Source: UBA3478 sp036782715
GTDB lineage: Bacteria > Bacteroidota > Bacteroidia > Flavobacteriales > Flavobacteriaceae
Assembly (NCBI GenBank): GCA_036782715.1
Contig: DAIPYN010000007.1
Coordinates: forward strand, 8,911 to 72,910
Length of the DNA: 64,000 nt
Direction: 5' to 3'
Of the stretch, positions 9,131 to 17,512 are shown one piece after another. Positions within the stretch are counted from its first letter, which is position 1. Each line of letters opens with the position of its first letter. A model generated the notes under the pieces. The model saw only the letters and a program-made list of their open reading frames with translations, did no database searches and was not told the origin of the DNA. Made by a program: the position numbers and the translations under genes.

Positions 9131-10542
9131 ATAGAATTTCTATTCACTCAAGCGGATTAACCCTTTTTGGTTTTACTCTTGGGGCATTGAACACCCTTGT
9201 GCTTTATACCCGATTAGTAGGTGTAGAACAATACGGTACGATTGCTTTTATTCTAGCATCCGCTACACTTATTTCGCCCTTTATCAGTCTAGGCATGCCT
9301 CAAGGGCTACTTCGATTCTATGATTCGATTACCCCTATTGAAAGGCCCCGTTTATTAGGTTTTGCTATACTAGCAATCTCGCTGATTAGTTCAATTTTAT
9401 TTGGTGTCGTTTATTTCTTTAATGAATGGTTAGGCCAATACTCTGAGGCTATCAATAGTCTCCCCTTATATGAGTCTATTATTATTTTGGCTATTGCATT
9501 ATCAATGGGAGTGTTCGAGCTTGGTTTTGCTTTGACTAAGCTTCAATTTAAACCACGATTTGGTGTTTTTTTAAAAGAAGTATACCCTCGTTTACTGATC
9601 ACCCTATACCTAATTCATCTTATTTGGTCTGATTTTTATTGGAGACCCTTTATTCTGTTTTTATTATTGAGCTATTTATCCCGAGCGTTACTCATATGGA
9701 TCACAGCCTTAAAAATATCGGGAATTTTACCCTCCTTTAATTTTAAAGGTTTAGGGTTGAATAAGATACTTAGCTACTCGTTTTTGGTATTACTAGGGAG
9801 TTCTTTAAGTCTGTTCTTTTTAGAGGTAGATAAAGTAATGCTGTTCGAATTGATGACTGCTTCTGAGGTGGCTAATTATACCGTAGCTGTTTTTATCGCA
9901 ACCACCGTTGCAATTCCGTTTAGAGGTTATTTACCCCTATATGGCCCTAAAACAGCCCGCTCATACCACCTAGATAGCAACTCGTTCCATGTCGCTGATG
10001 AATTAAAATCTGCTAACGATCAAATTTTAGATCTTAGTTCACTTATTGTTCTATTGTTGTTGACTGCATTGCCTTTGATTCAATTAGTTCTGCCGGCTGA
10101 GTTTGAAAAGGGTTTGGAATTAATCCCCATTTTAATTTTCGCCAAATTTATCGACTCTATTTCTGGCTTGACCACGCCACTATTTCAATACTCGAAATTT
10201 TATTCAAAGTATCTTGTTTTAAGCATTTTGATGTTTGCTCTACTGGTACTTACCAACGTTTGGATGATTCCTTTATACGGTCTTAAAGGTGCCGCTTTTG
10301 CTACCGCGCTAACATTTTGTGTTTTCTCTGCATTAAAACATGGGTTGGCTTGGAGATGGTTTCGAATAGCACTTGTAAACCGTAGCTATTTTTGGCCAGT
10401 CTTATTGATTGTTTTATCCAGTTTGGCTTGGATTTTATTCGAGGATTATGCGGTTTATGTTTCTATCGGATTATTAGCGATTTTTCTAATGCAACTAAAC
10501 CAAAGGGGAAAGCTTCGAGAATTTCTTAAATCTTTAATCTAA
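9127..10542 (+). CDS. Polysaccharide flippase (Wzx / MOP superfamily)
   Basis: A 471-residue very hydrophobic protein with about 12-14 predicted membrane segments and few charged loops, as in MOP-superfamily lipid-linked oligosaccharide flippases. The N-terminal GVEQYGTIAFILASATLISP segment matches the conserved first helices of these transporters. It overlaps the glycosyltransferase by ATGA, so translational coupling is likely. Its 3' end runs 17 nt into the 3' end of uvrA on the other strand. Function as exporter of an undecaprenol-linked glycan is inferred from family and context. Confidence 0.8.
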   Translation: MNRISIHSSGLTLFGFTLGALNTLVLYTRLVGVEQYGTIAFILASATLISPFISLGMPQGLLRFYDSITPIERPRLLGFAILAISLISSILFGVVYFFNEWLGQYSEAINSLPLYESIIILAIALSMGVFELGFALTKLQFKPRFGVFLKEVYPRLLITLYLIHLIWSDFYWRPFILFLLLSYLSRALLIWITALKISGILPSFNFKGLGLNKILSYSFLVLLGSSLSLFFLEVDKVMLFELMTASEVANYTVAVFIATTVAIPFRGYLPLYGPKTARSYHLDSNSFHVADELKSANDQILDLSSLIVLLLLTALPLIQLVLPAEFEKGLELIPILIFAKFIDSISGLTTPLFQYSKFYSKYLVLSILMFALLVLTNVWMIPLYGLKGAAFATALTFCVFSALKHGLAWRWFRIALVNRSYFWPVLLIVLSSLAWILFEDYAVYVSIGLLAIFLMQLNQRGKLREFLKSLI

Positions 10543-13288
10543 GGTATTTAGCGGTGTATGAATCCTGAGACAATATTACTTCTTCGGGAGTGCCAACGGT
10601 AAGCAGTTGTCCACCCTTATTTCCTCCGACAGGTCCTAAATCAATAATATGATCGGCACATTTTATAAGATCAAGATGGTGTTCAACAACGATAACTGTA
10701 TGGCCATTCGCAATAAGAGCGGTAAAAGAATCTAAAAGGAGCTTGATATCGTGAAAGTGTAATCCTGTGGTGGGTTCATCAAATATGAAAAGGGTTCGAG
10801 AACTATTATTTCCTTTACTTAGAAATGATGCTAGTTTAATTCTCTGAGCCTCACCGCCAGATAAAGTTGCAGAGGACTGCCCGAGTTGAACATACCCTAA
10901 GCCTACATCGATTAGTGGGCGTAACTTTCTAGCAATTTTATACTCACCGTGAGTTTCAAAAAAATCAAAAGCTTCTTGTACCGTGAGTTTTAAAAGATCG
11001 TGAATATTCTTTTCTTGGAATTGAACCTCAAGAACCTCTTCTTTGAATCGAGTGCCTTTACACGCCTCGCAGGTGAGCACTACATCGGCCATAAATTGCA
11101 TTTCTACGGTTACTTCACCGTCACCTTTACATTGATCACAACGTCCGCCGTCTATATTAAAAGAGAAATGTTTTGCCTTGAATTGATTGAGTTTACTCCT
11201 CTTCTGACGTGCCATCAATTCTCTGATATCATCATACGCTTTTATATAGGTAACTGGGTTAGATCTAGAAGAACGTCCGATGGGGTTTTGATCAACCATT
11301 TCAATGGCTTCAATTCTCTTTAAACTTCCACTGATATGATCGTGTTCCAAAGCTTTAGGGCCATGACCTTGAAGATGTTTTAAGACTGCAGGATATAGAA
11401 TACCTCTAATGAGTGTACTCTTTCCACTACCTGAAACCCCTGTTACTACGGTTAGACAATCTAATGGAATACTTACGTCAATATTTTTTAAGTTATGCGC
11501 ACGTGCTCCTTTAATATCTATAAAGTATTTAGGTTTTATTCGCTTTTCTGGAATAGGTATTTCTAATCTTCCAGTCAAGTAATTAGCGGTAAGAGCCTCT
11601 GACTTTAAAAATTGCTCAGGTGATCCTTCGGCTACTACTTCACCTCCGAGGCTACCAGCGAATGGTCCAATATCAATGAGATAATCGGCTGACTTCATAA
11701 TATCCTCATCATGCTCCACTAAAATCACAGTGTTTCCTAAATCTCTAAGGTCTTGCAGAACTTCAATGATTTGATGAGTGTCTTTCGAGTGAAGACCAAT
11801 AGTAGGTTCATCAAGAATATACATGGATCCAACCAGGCTGCTTCCAATAGCATTAGCTAAATGTATCCGTTGACTTTCACCACCCGATAAAGTACTTGAC
11901 TTTCTGTTTAGGGTTAAATAGCCCAATCCAACCTTTACTAAGTACTCTAATCTCGAAGTAATCTCGATGATAATTCGTTCTGATACTGCTTTATCATGTT
12001 CGTTTAGATTGACGCTTTTTATCCAATCGAGCAAATCTTCAGCAGGCATTAATAGTAGCTCGGCAATACTTTTGTCAGCAACTTTTACGTAGGAAGCCTC
12101 TTTGCGAAGACGTTTGCCTTCGCATTCTGGACACTCTGATCGACCGCGATATCTAGAAAGCAGTACACGGTTTTGAATTTTATAGTTCTTTTCTTCGATT
12201 TTATCGAAAAACGCGTCGATTCCTGTAAACAACTTTCGCTCCTTCCAAATAATCAATTTTGTTTCATCACTGAGTTCAAACCAAGGCTTGTGAATAGAGA
12301 TACCAACAGATGCAGCTTTAGCTATAAGCTTATCCTTGTATCGAACAAATCGATCGCTATTCCATGGAGCAATTGCTCCTTCATAAATTGACAAGCCGGT
12401 ATTAGGGATGACAAGGGTAGGATCAATGCCAATTAAATCACCATATCCTTCACATTTTTTACAAGCCCCTAATGGGTTATTAAAACTAAAGAGATGTATG
12501 CTGGGCTGATCGAAAGTAATACCATCCTTTTCGAAACGATCATTGAATATCTGTTGCAAATCAGTATCCATTGATTCAATGTGTAAGGTACCTTTACCTT
12601 CGAAGAAAGCATTGTCAACCGCCGCTGAAAGACGATTTTTAAAATCCTCATCTTCCTTTCTGACGATAACTCGGTCGACTACTAATTCAAAATCTCCTTT
12701 AAAATCTTCAGGTAATTGGTCAATTCGATAAACCTTATCCTGATATTTCACCCGAGCAAAGCCTGCTTCTGAATATAATTGTGCAAGTTTATGAGCCTCT
12801 CTTTTCTCACCAGTATGTATGGGTGCAATAAGTAGCCATTTAGAGCCCTCCTTCTGGGAGATTACAAAATCAACAACATCAGAAACAGTATCACGTTTGA
12901 CAAGTTCTCCAGAAATAGGAGAATAGGTTTTTCCTATTCTAGCGTATAATAGTTTTAAGTAGTCGTAAATTTCTGTCGTCGATCCGACAATTGAACGGGG
13001 ATTTGAGTTGGTCACCTTTTGTTCAATGGCAATGGCCGGGGCTATACCGGTAATATGATCCACCTTCGGTTTGTCTAATTTCCCTAAGAATTGTCGTGCA
13101 TAACTCGATAAACTTTCTACATATCTACGTTGACCTTCGGCATAAAGAGTATCGAAAGCTAAAGATGATTTACCAGAACCCGATAGACCAGTGATTACGG
13201 TAAAACTATTGCGAGGTATACGTACATCGATATTTTTCAAATTATGGAGTCGAGCTCCTTTGATGTGTATGTGACTAGCTTTCAACAC
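10526..13288 (-). CDS. uvrA: UvrA, excinuclease ABC subunit A
   Basis: A 920-residue UvrA with two ABC-type ATPase modules. It recognises helix-distorting DNA damage and loads UvrB in nucleotide excision repair. Walker A motifs are GLSGSGKSS (34-42) and GVSGSGKST (near 617), and the ABC signatures are LSGGESQR (near 466) and LSGGEAQR (near 809). Zinc-binding cysteine pairs CKKC and CPEC in the first half and CDQC and CEAC in the second are intact. It sits downstream of nth with a 7 nt overlap, so two DNA-repair genes share one transcript. Nothing looks degraded. Confidence 0.97.
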   Translation of the reverse strand: MLKASHIHIKGARLHNLKNIDVRIPRNSFTVITGLSGSGKSSLAFDTLYAEGQRRYVESLSSYARQFLGKLDKPKVDHITGIAPAIAIEQKVTNSNPRSIVGSTTEIYDYLKLLYARIGKTYSPISGELVKRDTVSDVVDFVISQKEGSKWLLIAPIHTGEKREAHKLAQLYSEAGFARVKYQDKVYRIDQLPEDFKGDFELVVDRVIVRKEDEDFKNRLSAAVDNAFFEGKGTLHIESMDTDLQQIFNDRFEKDGITFDQPSIHLFSFNNPLGACKKCEGYGDLIGIDPTLVIPNTGLSIYEGAIAPWNSDRFVRYKDKLIAKAASVGISIHKPWFELSDETKLIIWKERKLFTGIDAFFDKIEEKNYKIQNRVLLSRYRGRSECPECEGKRLRKEASYVKVADKSIAELLLMPAEDLLDWIKSVNLNEHDKAVSERIIIEITSRLEYLVKVGLGYLTLNRKSSTLSGGESQRIHLANAIGSSLVGSMYILDEPTIGLHSKDTHQIIEVLQDLRDLGNTVILVEHDEDIMKSADYLIDIGPFAGSLGGEVVAEGSPEQFLKSEALTANYLTGRLEIPIPEKRIKPKYFIDIKGARAHNLKNIDVSIPLDCLTVVTGVSGSGKSTLIRGILYPAVLKHLQGHGPKALEHDHISGSLKRIEAIEMVDQNPIGRSSRSNPVTYIKAYDDIRELMARQKRSKLNQFKAKHFSFNIDGGRCDQCKGDGEVTVEMQFMADVVLTCEACKGTRFKEEVLEVQFQEKNIHDLLKLTVQEAFDFFETHGEYKIARKLRPLIDVGLGYVQLGQSSATLSGGEAQRIKLASFLSKGNNSSRTLFIFDEPTTGLHFHDIKLLLDSFTALIANGHTVIVVEHHLDLIKCADHIIDLGPVGGNKGGQLLTVGTPEEVILSQDSYTAKYLRLKI

Positions 13289-13938
13289 TTAGACTTTAAA
13301 TACTGATTAATGACTGATTTTCTGCCGATCGTTTTAGTGATGATGTCTGATTCTAAATTCCATCCTCGAGCCGGAGAGTATTCGCGTCCGTACCAAATAA
13401 TCTGTAGATGAAGATCATTCCATTTATCTTTCGGGAAAAGACGCTTTGCGTCTCTCTCAGTTTGAACGACATTCTTACCGTTTGAGAAACCCCAGCGATA
13501 CATTAATCGATGAATATGAGTATCGACAGGGAAGGCTGGCGTTCCGAAGGCTTGTGAGATCACCACACTTGCCGTTTTATGACCGACAGCAGGTAATTGT
13601 TCTAATGCCTCTAAATCATTAGGTACTTCACCCTGGTACCTATCGATGAGAATCTGAGATAAACCGTGTATTCCTTTCGATTTCATCGGAGATAACCCAA
13701 CTGGTTTAATAATCTCTCTTATTTCTTCGACGCTCATTTTTACCATATCGTATGGAGTGTCGGCTCGTTCGAAAAGGAGCGGAGTGATCTGGTTAACTCG
13801 CACATCTGTACTTTGTGCTGATAGCAGAACGGCAATTAATAAAGTATAGGGGTCTTTATGATCAAGAGGTATAGGGATTTCAGGATATAATTTTTCAAGG
13901 GTTTCTATACAGAAATCCACTTTTTCACTCTTAGTCAT
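13282..13938 (-). CDS. nth: Endonuclease III-type DNA glycosylase without the iron-sulfur cluster
   Basis: A 218-residue HhH-GPD DNA glycosylase/AP lyase that excises oxidised pyrimidines in base excision repair. The helix-hairpin-helix LPAVGHKTASVV contains the catalytic lysine K121, and the catalytic aspartate is D139 in PVDTHIHR. The four cysteines that hold the [4Fe-4S] cluster in E. coli endonuclease III are missing: the corresponding C-terminal part reads GREYSPARGWNLESDIITKT, and the protein has only two cysteines, at positions 10 and 218. The gene precedes uvrA with a 7 nt overlap and is divergent from the peroxiredoxin gene. I believe the cluster-less form is shared by related Bacteroidota, so it is not a local mutation. 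Confidence 0.9.
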   Translation of the reverse strand: MTKSEKVDFCIETLEKLYPEIPIPLDHKDPYTLLIAVLLSAQSTDVRVNQITPLLFERADTPYDMVKMSVEEIREIIKPVGLSPMKSKGIHGLSQILIDRYQGEVPNDLEALEQLPAVGHKTASVVISQAFGTPAFPVDTHIHRLMYRWGFSNGKNVVQTERDAKRLFPKDKWNDLHLQIIWYGREYSPARGWNLESDIITKTIGRKSVINQYLKSKC

Positions 13939-13956
13939 AAATCGGTAACTTTATAA

Positions 13957-13964
13957 CAAAAATA
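13957..13964 (-). promoter_or_regulatory. -7 promoter element for nth-uvrA
   Basis: On the minus strand TATTTTTG matches TAnnTTTG, 18 nt upstream of the nth start. It lies in the 29 nt gap shared with the divergent peroxiredoxin gene. Confidence 0.5.
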
Positions 13965-13967
13965 GTT

Positions 13968-14429
13968 ATGAATACACTTAAAGTAGGAGATAAGGCTCCT
14001 GAATTTCAGGTTTTAAATCAAAATGAAAACCCCGTAAAAAGTTCTGACCTTAAAGGAAGGGCTTATATACTCTTCTTTTACCCCAGAGCTAGTACTCCAG
14101 GGTGTACTGCCGAAGCATGCAGTTTAAATGATAAATTTTCAGAATTAAGAAAGAGTGGATTTGAGATTTTCGGGGTAAGTGAAGATACTCCTGCCAAACA
14201 AATGAAGTTCAAGGAAAAATATGGGTTCACCTATGACTTACTTGCCGATACCGAACATCAGTTAATTGATGCTTATGGCGTATGGGGCCCTAAAAAGTTC
14301 ATGGGGAAAGAATACGATGGTCTTCATCGTACCACCTTTATTATTAATGCCGACGGAATTATTAGTCACGTAATCAATAAGGTTAGAACCAAGGATCACG
14401 CAGACCAAATTCTTGAACTCTTAGGATAG
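13968..14429 (+). CDS. bcp: Thioredoxin-dependent peroxiredoxin, Bcp/PrxQ type
   Basis: A 153-residue PrxQ-type peroxiredoxin that reduces hydroperoxides with thioredoxin. The peroxidatic site reads STPGCTAEACS, with the peroxidatic cysteine followed five residues later by the second cysteine, the arrangement of PrxQ atypical 2-Cys enzymes. The conserved FYPRAS and DGLHRTTFII segments are present. Its length is that of the family and no signal peptide is seen, so it is cytosolic. It is divergent from nth and its end overlaps the next, convergent gene by 9 nt. Confidence 0.95.
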   Translation: MNTLKVGDKAPEFQVLNQNENPVKSSDLKGRAYILFFYPRASTPGCTAEACSLNDKFSELRKSGFEIFGVSEDTPAKQMKFKEKYGFTYDLLADTEHQLIDAYGVWGPKKFMGKEYDGLHRTTFIINADGIISHVINKVRTKDHADQILELLG

Positions 14430-15896
14430 AATATTCTTGTAGGGGAAAATCTCTTCTGAAACTTTAATGTTTTTGAAGAGGTTTTTTTCTTTAATAATAT
14501 CTGCAATTCCTTCAGGAAGCATTTCTTCCCACCCCGGTTGGTTATCAGCAATTTTTTGAAGTATTTCTCTTGAGAAGATGTCTAGATTTTTCTCATCAAA
14601 ATCTTCGATATCTTTCACTTTACCGTTGTGCTTGAAGAACTTATAGAGATCTTTCATTCGCGGGTGAACCTTGATATTATCACTATTTAAAATAGCACCA
14701 GTACTCGGGTCTTTCATAGGATAGAGATAAACCTTTACATTCTTGAAGAATAACTTTCCGAAAGCTTCTAGAATACCTCCACTTAAGTGGCGGTAGTACT
14801 TCTCGTCAAATACGTCAATAAGGTTGTTGAGTCCCATCGTTAAACCAATGCGGTTTTTCGTGTATTTGTGGAAGTACTCAACCAGTTTATAGTATTCTTG
14901 AAATTTTGAAATCATTACAGTGTGCCCCAAAGAGCTCAATAGTTCCGCTCGAGCTAGGAAATCTTTCTCATCGATATCGCCATGCGCTTTAAGGTTATCT
15001 AGCGTAATTTCGAAGATGACCTCGGTATTCTTCTGATTTACCTTTTCCTCGTTCATGAAAATCTTACTCGATTTGTTCAGCATATCGATGTTGACCCTGG
15101 TAACCGGTCTAAAACTACCGCGTAACGCGAGGATGTTTTTCTTGTAGAGTAAAGCAGCAGGTAATAGGTTATTGCCATCTGGACCAAACATAACTGCTTC
15201 AGTCATATTGTTTTTAATCAGCTGCAAACTCATTAAGCGATTGTCTACCTGCTCAAAATGGGGACCAGAGAAATTAATCATATCAATCTCTAAGGTGTCT
15301 TTGTCAATATGATCGTAGAGGTATTTCAGTAGTTTTTTAGGCTCGTAATGCTTGTAAAACGCACCGTAGATTAAGTTAACTCCAACAATACCACATGTTT
15401 CTTGCTGTAATCTAGCTTCATTTTGCTTGAAACGAACGTGTAAAATAATTTCATTGTACACCTTTTGATTCGGTTCAAGTTGAAATTTGATCCCTAACCA
15501 ACCATGACCCTTATATCGCTTTGAAAAATCGATGGTTGCTACCGTATTAGCATAGGTAAAAAATAGATAATCGGAATTCTGTGATTTATCAATACGCTCT
15601 TCGAGAAGATTCGTTTCGTGAGAGAGCATTTTTCGAAGTCGAGATTCGGTTACATATCTCCCGTCGTGTTCGGTGCCATAAATAGCGTCACTGAATGATT
15701 TATCATAAGCGCTCATTGCTTTGGCAATTGTTCCAGAAGCACCTCCTGCTCTGAAAAAATGCCTAGCGGTCTCTTGACCTGCACCAATCTCGGCAAACGA
15801 ACCGTAAATATCTTTGTTTAGGTTAATTCGAAGGGTTTTGTCCTGTATGGAGGGGACAACTTCGTATTCACTTTCTCGAAAAACAATTCTACTCAT
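14421..15896 (-). CDS. Conserved protein of unknown function, 491 residues
   Basis: I do not assign a function. It is a soluble-looking 491-residue protein with no signal peptide or membrane segment. Its most striking feature is an N-terminal glycine/alanine-rich segment (EIGAGQETARHFFRAGGASG, about residues 36-55), followed by AMSAYDKSFSDAIYG, which looks like a ligand-binding or catalytic core. Close relatives in flavobacteria, as I remember them, carry unsupported labels such as TonB-dependent receptor or nicotinate-nucleotide adenylyltransferase, and neither fits: there is no signal peptide or beta-barrel, and no HxGH nucleotidyltransferase motif. It stands alone on the minus strand behind its own -7 element and overlaps the peroxiredoxin gene 3' end. 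Confidence 0.7.
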   Translation of the reverse strand: MSRIVFRESEYEVVPSIQDKTLRINLNKDIYGSFAEIGAGQETARHFFRAGGASGTIAKAMSAYDKSFSDAIYGTEHDGRYVTESRLRKMLSHETNLLEERIDKSQNSDYLFFTYANTVATIDFSKRYKGHGWLGIKFQLEPNQKVYNEIILHVRFKQNEARLQQETCGIVGVNLIYGAFYKHYEPKKLLKYLYDHIDKDTLEIDMINFSGPHFEQVDNRLMSLQLIKNNMTEAVMFGPDGNNLLPAALLYKKNILALRGSFRPVTRVNIDMLNKSSKIFMNEEKVNQKNTEVIFEITLDNLKAHGDIDEKDFLARAELLSSLGHTVMISKFQEYYKLVEYFHKYTKNRIGLTMGLNNLIDVFDEKYYRHLSGGILEAFGKLFFKNVKVYLYPMKDPSTGAILNSDNIKVHPRMKDLYKFFKHNGKVKDIEDFDEKNLDIFSREILQKIADNQPGWEEMLPEGIADIIKEKNLFKNIKVSEEIFPYKNILS

Positions 15897-15916
15897 GGAT
15901 TATGCAACTAACGTTA

Positions 15917-15924
15917 CAAAGGTA
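15917..15924 (-). promoter_or_regulatory. -7 promoter element for the 491-residue unknown
   Basis: On the minus strand TACCTTTG matches TAnnTTTG and lies 20 nt upstream of the ATG at 15896, giving this gene its own promoter. Confidence 0.5.
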
Positions 15925-15971
15925 ACAAGTAATCGAGTGAATGCTTAGAAATTTAACGCTAATTTTAGGGC

Positions 15972-16760
15972 GTGAAAGACAGTATTACATTAACCTTTTT
16001 AGGGACCGGTACTTCTCAAGGAATTCCTGTGATTGGGAGTGAGCACCCGGTCTGTCTTAGTACTGATATCAAAGACAAAAGACTTCGTAGTTCTGTTCTA
16101 ATTGAAGGTGCTGAAACTAATGTAATTATCGATTGCGGCCCAGATTTTCGACAACAACTCCTTAAGAATCCAGTAAAACGTTTAGATGCAGTGCTTATTA
16201 CTCACGAGCATGCAGACCATACCATGGGTTTAGATGATATTAGACCTTTCTTTTTTAGGCAGGGAGACATGCAATTTTATGCTACTGAAAAGGTTTTTAA
16301 GGCCTTATCCCAACGATTCGATTATATATTCGATGAAAATTATCAGTATCCCGGAGTTCCTGAGATTACTAAGAATTACATTGTAAAAAACGTTCCTTTT
16401 AAAGTGAAGGAATTTCAATTTTTACCAATCGAAGTAGATCATGCTGGGATGCAGGTGTTAGGGTTTAGAATAGGTCGTTTGGCCTATATTACAGATATCA
16501 AGCAGATCTCTGAAGATCAAATAGCTTTGTTAAGCAACTTAGATGTATTGATTATTAACGCATTACGACCTGAGCCGCACCATTCTCATTTGTCGCTAAG
16601 TGAGGCCATTGATTTGGGAAAACGAATTGGTGCAAAAAGAACTTATTTTACACATATAAGTCATACCATGGGTTTTCATAAGGAGGTGTCTGCTGACTTA
16701 CCCGAAGGTTTTTTCTTAGCTTATGACAATTTAAAACTAGAATTCGAAAGTAATGAGTAA
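15972..16760 (+). CDS. Metallo-beta-lactamase-fold hydrolase (PhnP/RNase Z-like)
   Basis: A 262-residue metallo-beta-lactamase-fold protein. The zinc motif THEHADHTMGLDDIRPF is complete (HxHxDH). The N-terminal FLGTGTSQGIPVIG and the later IDCGPDFRQQL, together with HSHLSLSEAIDLGKRIGAKR and the THISH motif near the C-terminus, are typical of the PhnP-like branch, which hydrolyses cyclic phosphodiesters. The start is GTG at 15972; no ATG is available before the conserved first strand. The next small ORF overlaps the stop by 8 nt. The natural substrate is not evident; no phn genes are nearby. Confidence 0.87.
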   Translation: MKDSITLTFLGTGTSQGIPVIGSEHPVCLSTDIKDKRLRSSVLIEGAETNVIIDCGPDFRQQLLKNPVKRLDAVLITHEHADHTMGLDDIRPFFFRQGDMQFYATEKVFKALSQRFDYIFDENYQYPGVPEITKNYIVKNVPFKVKEFQFLPIEVDHAGMQVLGFRIGRLAYITDIKQISEDQIALLSNLDVLIINALRPEPHHSHLSLSEAIDLGKRIGAKRTYFTHISHTMGFHKEVSADLPEGFFLAYDNLKLEFESNE

Positions 16761-16878
16761 GAGTATTTTTAGATATTTATTTTTCTTCACATTAATCATC
16801 CTCATTTTTTTAGCGGTTAATTATCAGCGAAAATTAGAGCAATTAACCGATCAGCTAGAGCAGTGTGAAGCTCGCTAA
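16753..16878 (+). CDS. 41-residue single-span membrane protein with a coiled-coil tail
   Basis: A short ORF whose ATG overlaps the end of the hydrolase gene by 8 nt (ATGAGTAA), as expected for translational coupling, and whose end meets the convergent esterase gene with a 4 nt overlap. The predicted peptide begins MSKSIFRYLFFFTLIILIF, a basic start followed by a strongly hydrophobic helix, then a polar heptad-like tail rich in leucine and glutamine (KLEQLTDQLEQCEAR). This is the pattern of a small inner-membrane protein with an N-terminal anchor. I recognise no family. Length, topology and tight packing favour a real gene over chance. Confidence 0.55.
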   Translation: MSKSIFRYLFFFTLIILIFLAVNYQRKLEQLTDQLEQCEAR

Positions 16879-17507
16879 GCCTTTGAGTTTATAAAGCTTA
16901 GGAAGTCGCGAAAATTATCGGGATGAACCTGGTGCCCGGTAGGGTAATTGCGATAATCAATTTTCAAACCTTGACTCTTCATTTTGTCGGCAGAGTGTTG
17001 AGACCATTCTACAGGTATTACCTGATCTTCAGTGCCGTGTGAGAGAAAGAAATGGGTGTTAGGTAAATATTTCATTTCTGAAGGAAGAATCTCTTCATTG
17101 AGATAGCCACTTAGCCCAATAATAGAATAAAAAGAGTCTGGGTAATGGTAACTTAAGGCGAGACTAAGAATGCATCCTTGACTAAATCCTAGCAGGTGCA
17201 CTTTCCCTGTTAAATGATATTTATTCCTCAAGAAGTCAATTTCTGTTTTAATTCTTTTTACAGAGTCTTCAGCTTGTTTAATATCGTTCCATTTTGTTCC
17301 ATCTACCTCGAAAGTAATTGTATACCACGCAAACCCGGAGAACCCTGTTGAATAAGGCGCTCGTAGAGAAAATACGGTTAAGTGCTTTGGTAAATACCTT
17401 GCAAAACCAAAAAGATCTTCTTCTGAACTGCCATAACCATGAAGCAAGACAATACAATCCCCAGAAGGTTCTTCAGATGCTTTATGAAGGTAGTGTAGGT
17501 GCTCCAT
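16875..17507 (-). CDS. Alpha/beta-hydrolase, phospholipase/carboxylesterase family
   Basis: A 210-residue alpha/beta hydrolase of the carboxylesterase/lysophospholipase family that includes YpfH and acyl-protein thioesterases. The nucleophile is in LGFSQGC, the aspartate in HGTEDQVIPVEW and the histidine in YPTGHQVHP, so the triad is complete. The oxyanion region is LLHGYGSSEEDL. No signal peptide is seen, so it should be cytosolic. It lies 5 nt downstream of the dihydroorotase-like gene and is probably cotranscribed with it. The substrate is unknown; short acyl esters are the usual test substrates for the family. Confidence 0.87.
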   Translation of the reverse strand: MEHLHYLHKASEEPSGDCIVLLHGYGSSEEDLFGFARYLPKHLTVFSLRAPYSTGFSGFAWYTITFEVDGTKWNDIKQAEDSVKRIKTEIDFLRNKYHLTGKVHLLGFSQGCILSLALSYHYPDSFYSIIGLSGYLNEEILPSEMKYLPNTHFFLSHGTEDQVIPVEWSQHSADKMKSQGLKIDYRNYPTGHQVHPDNFRDFLSFINSKA

Positions 17508-17512
17508 TGAGA

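Noticed and set aside
11000..11323. 107-codon plus-strand ORF inside uvrA
   Set aside because: It is antisense to the conserved zinc-finger and ATPase part of uvrA and has no independent homology or promoter.
14421..15896. Labels TonB-dependent receptor or nicotinate-nucleotide adenylyltransferase for the 491-residue protein
   Set aside because: There is no signal peptide or barrel, and no HxGH motif, so both labels are unsupported.
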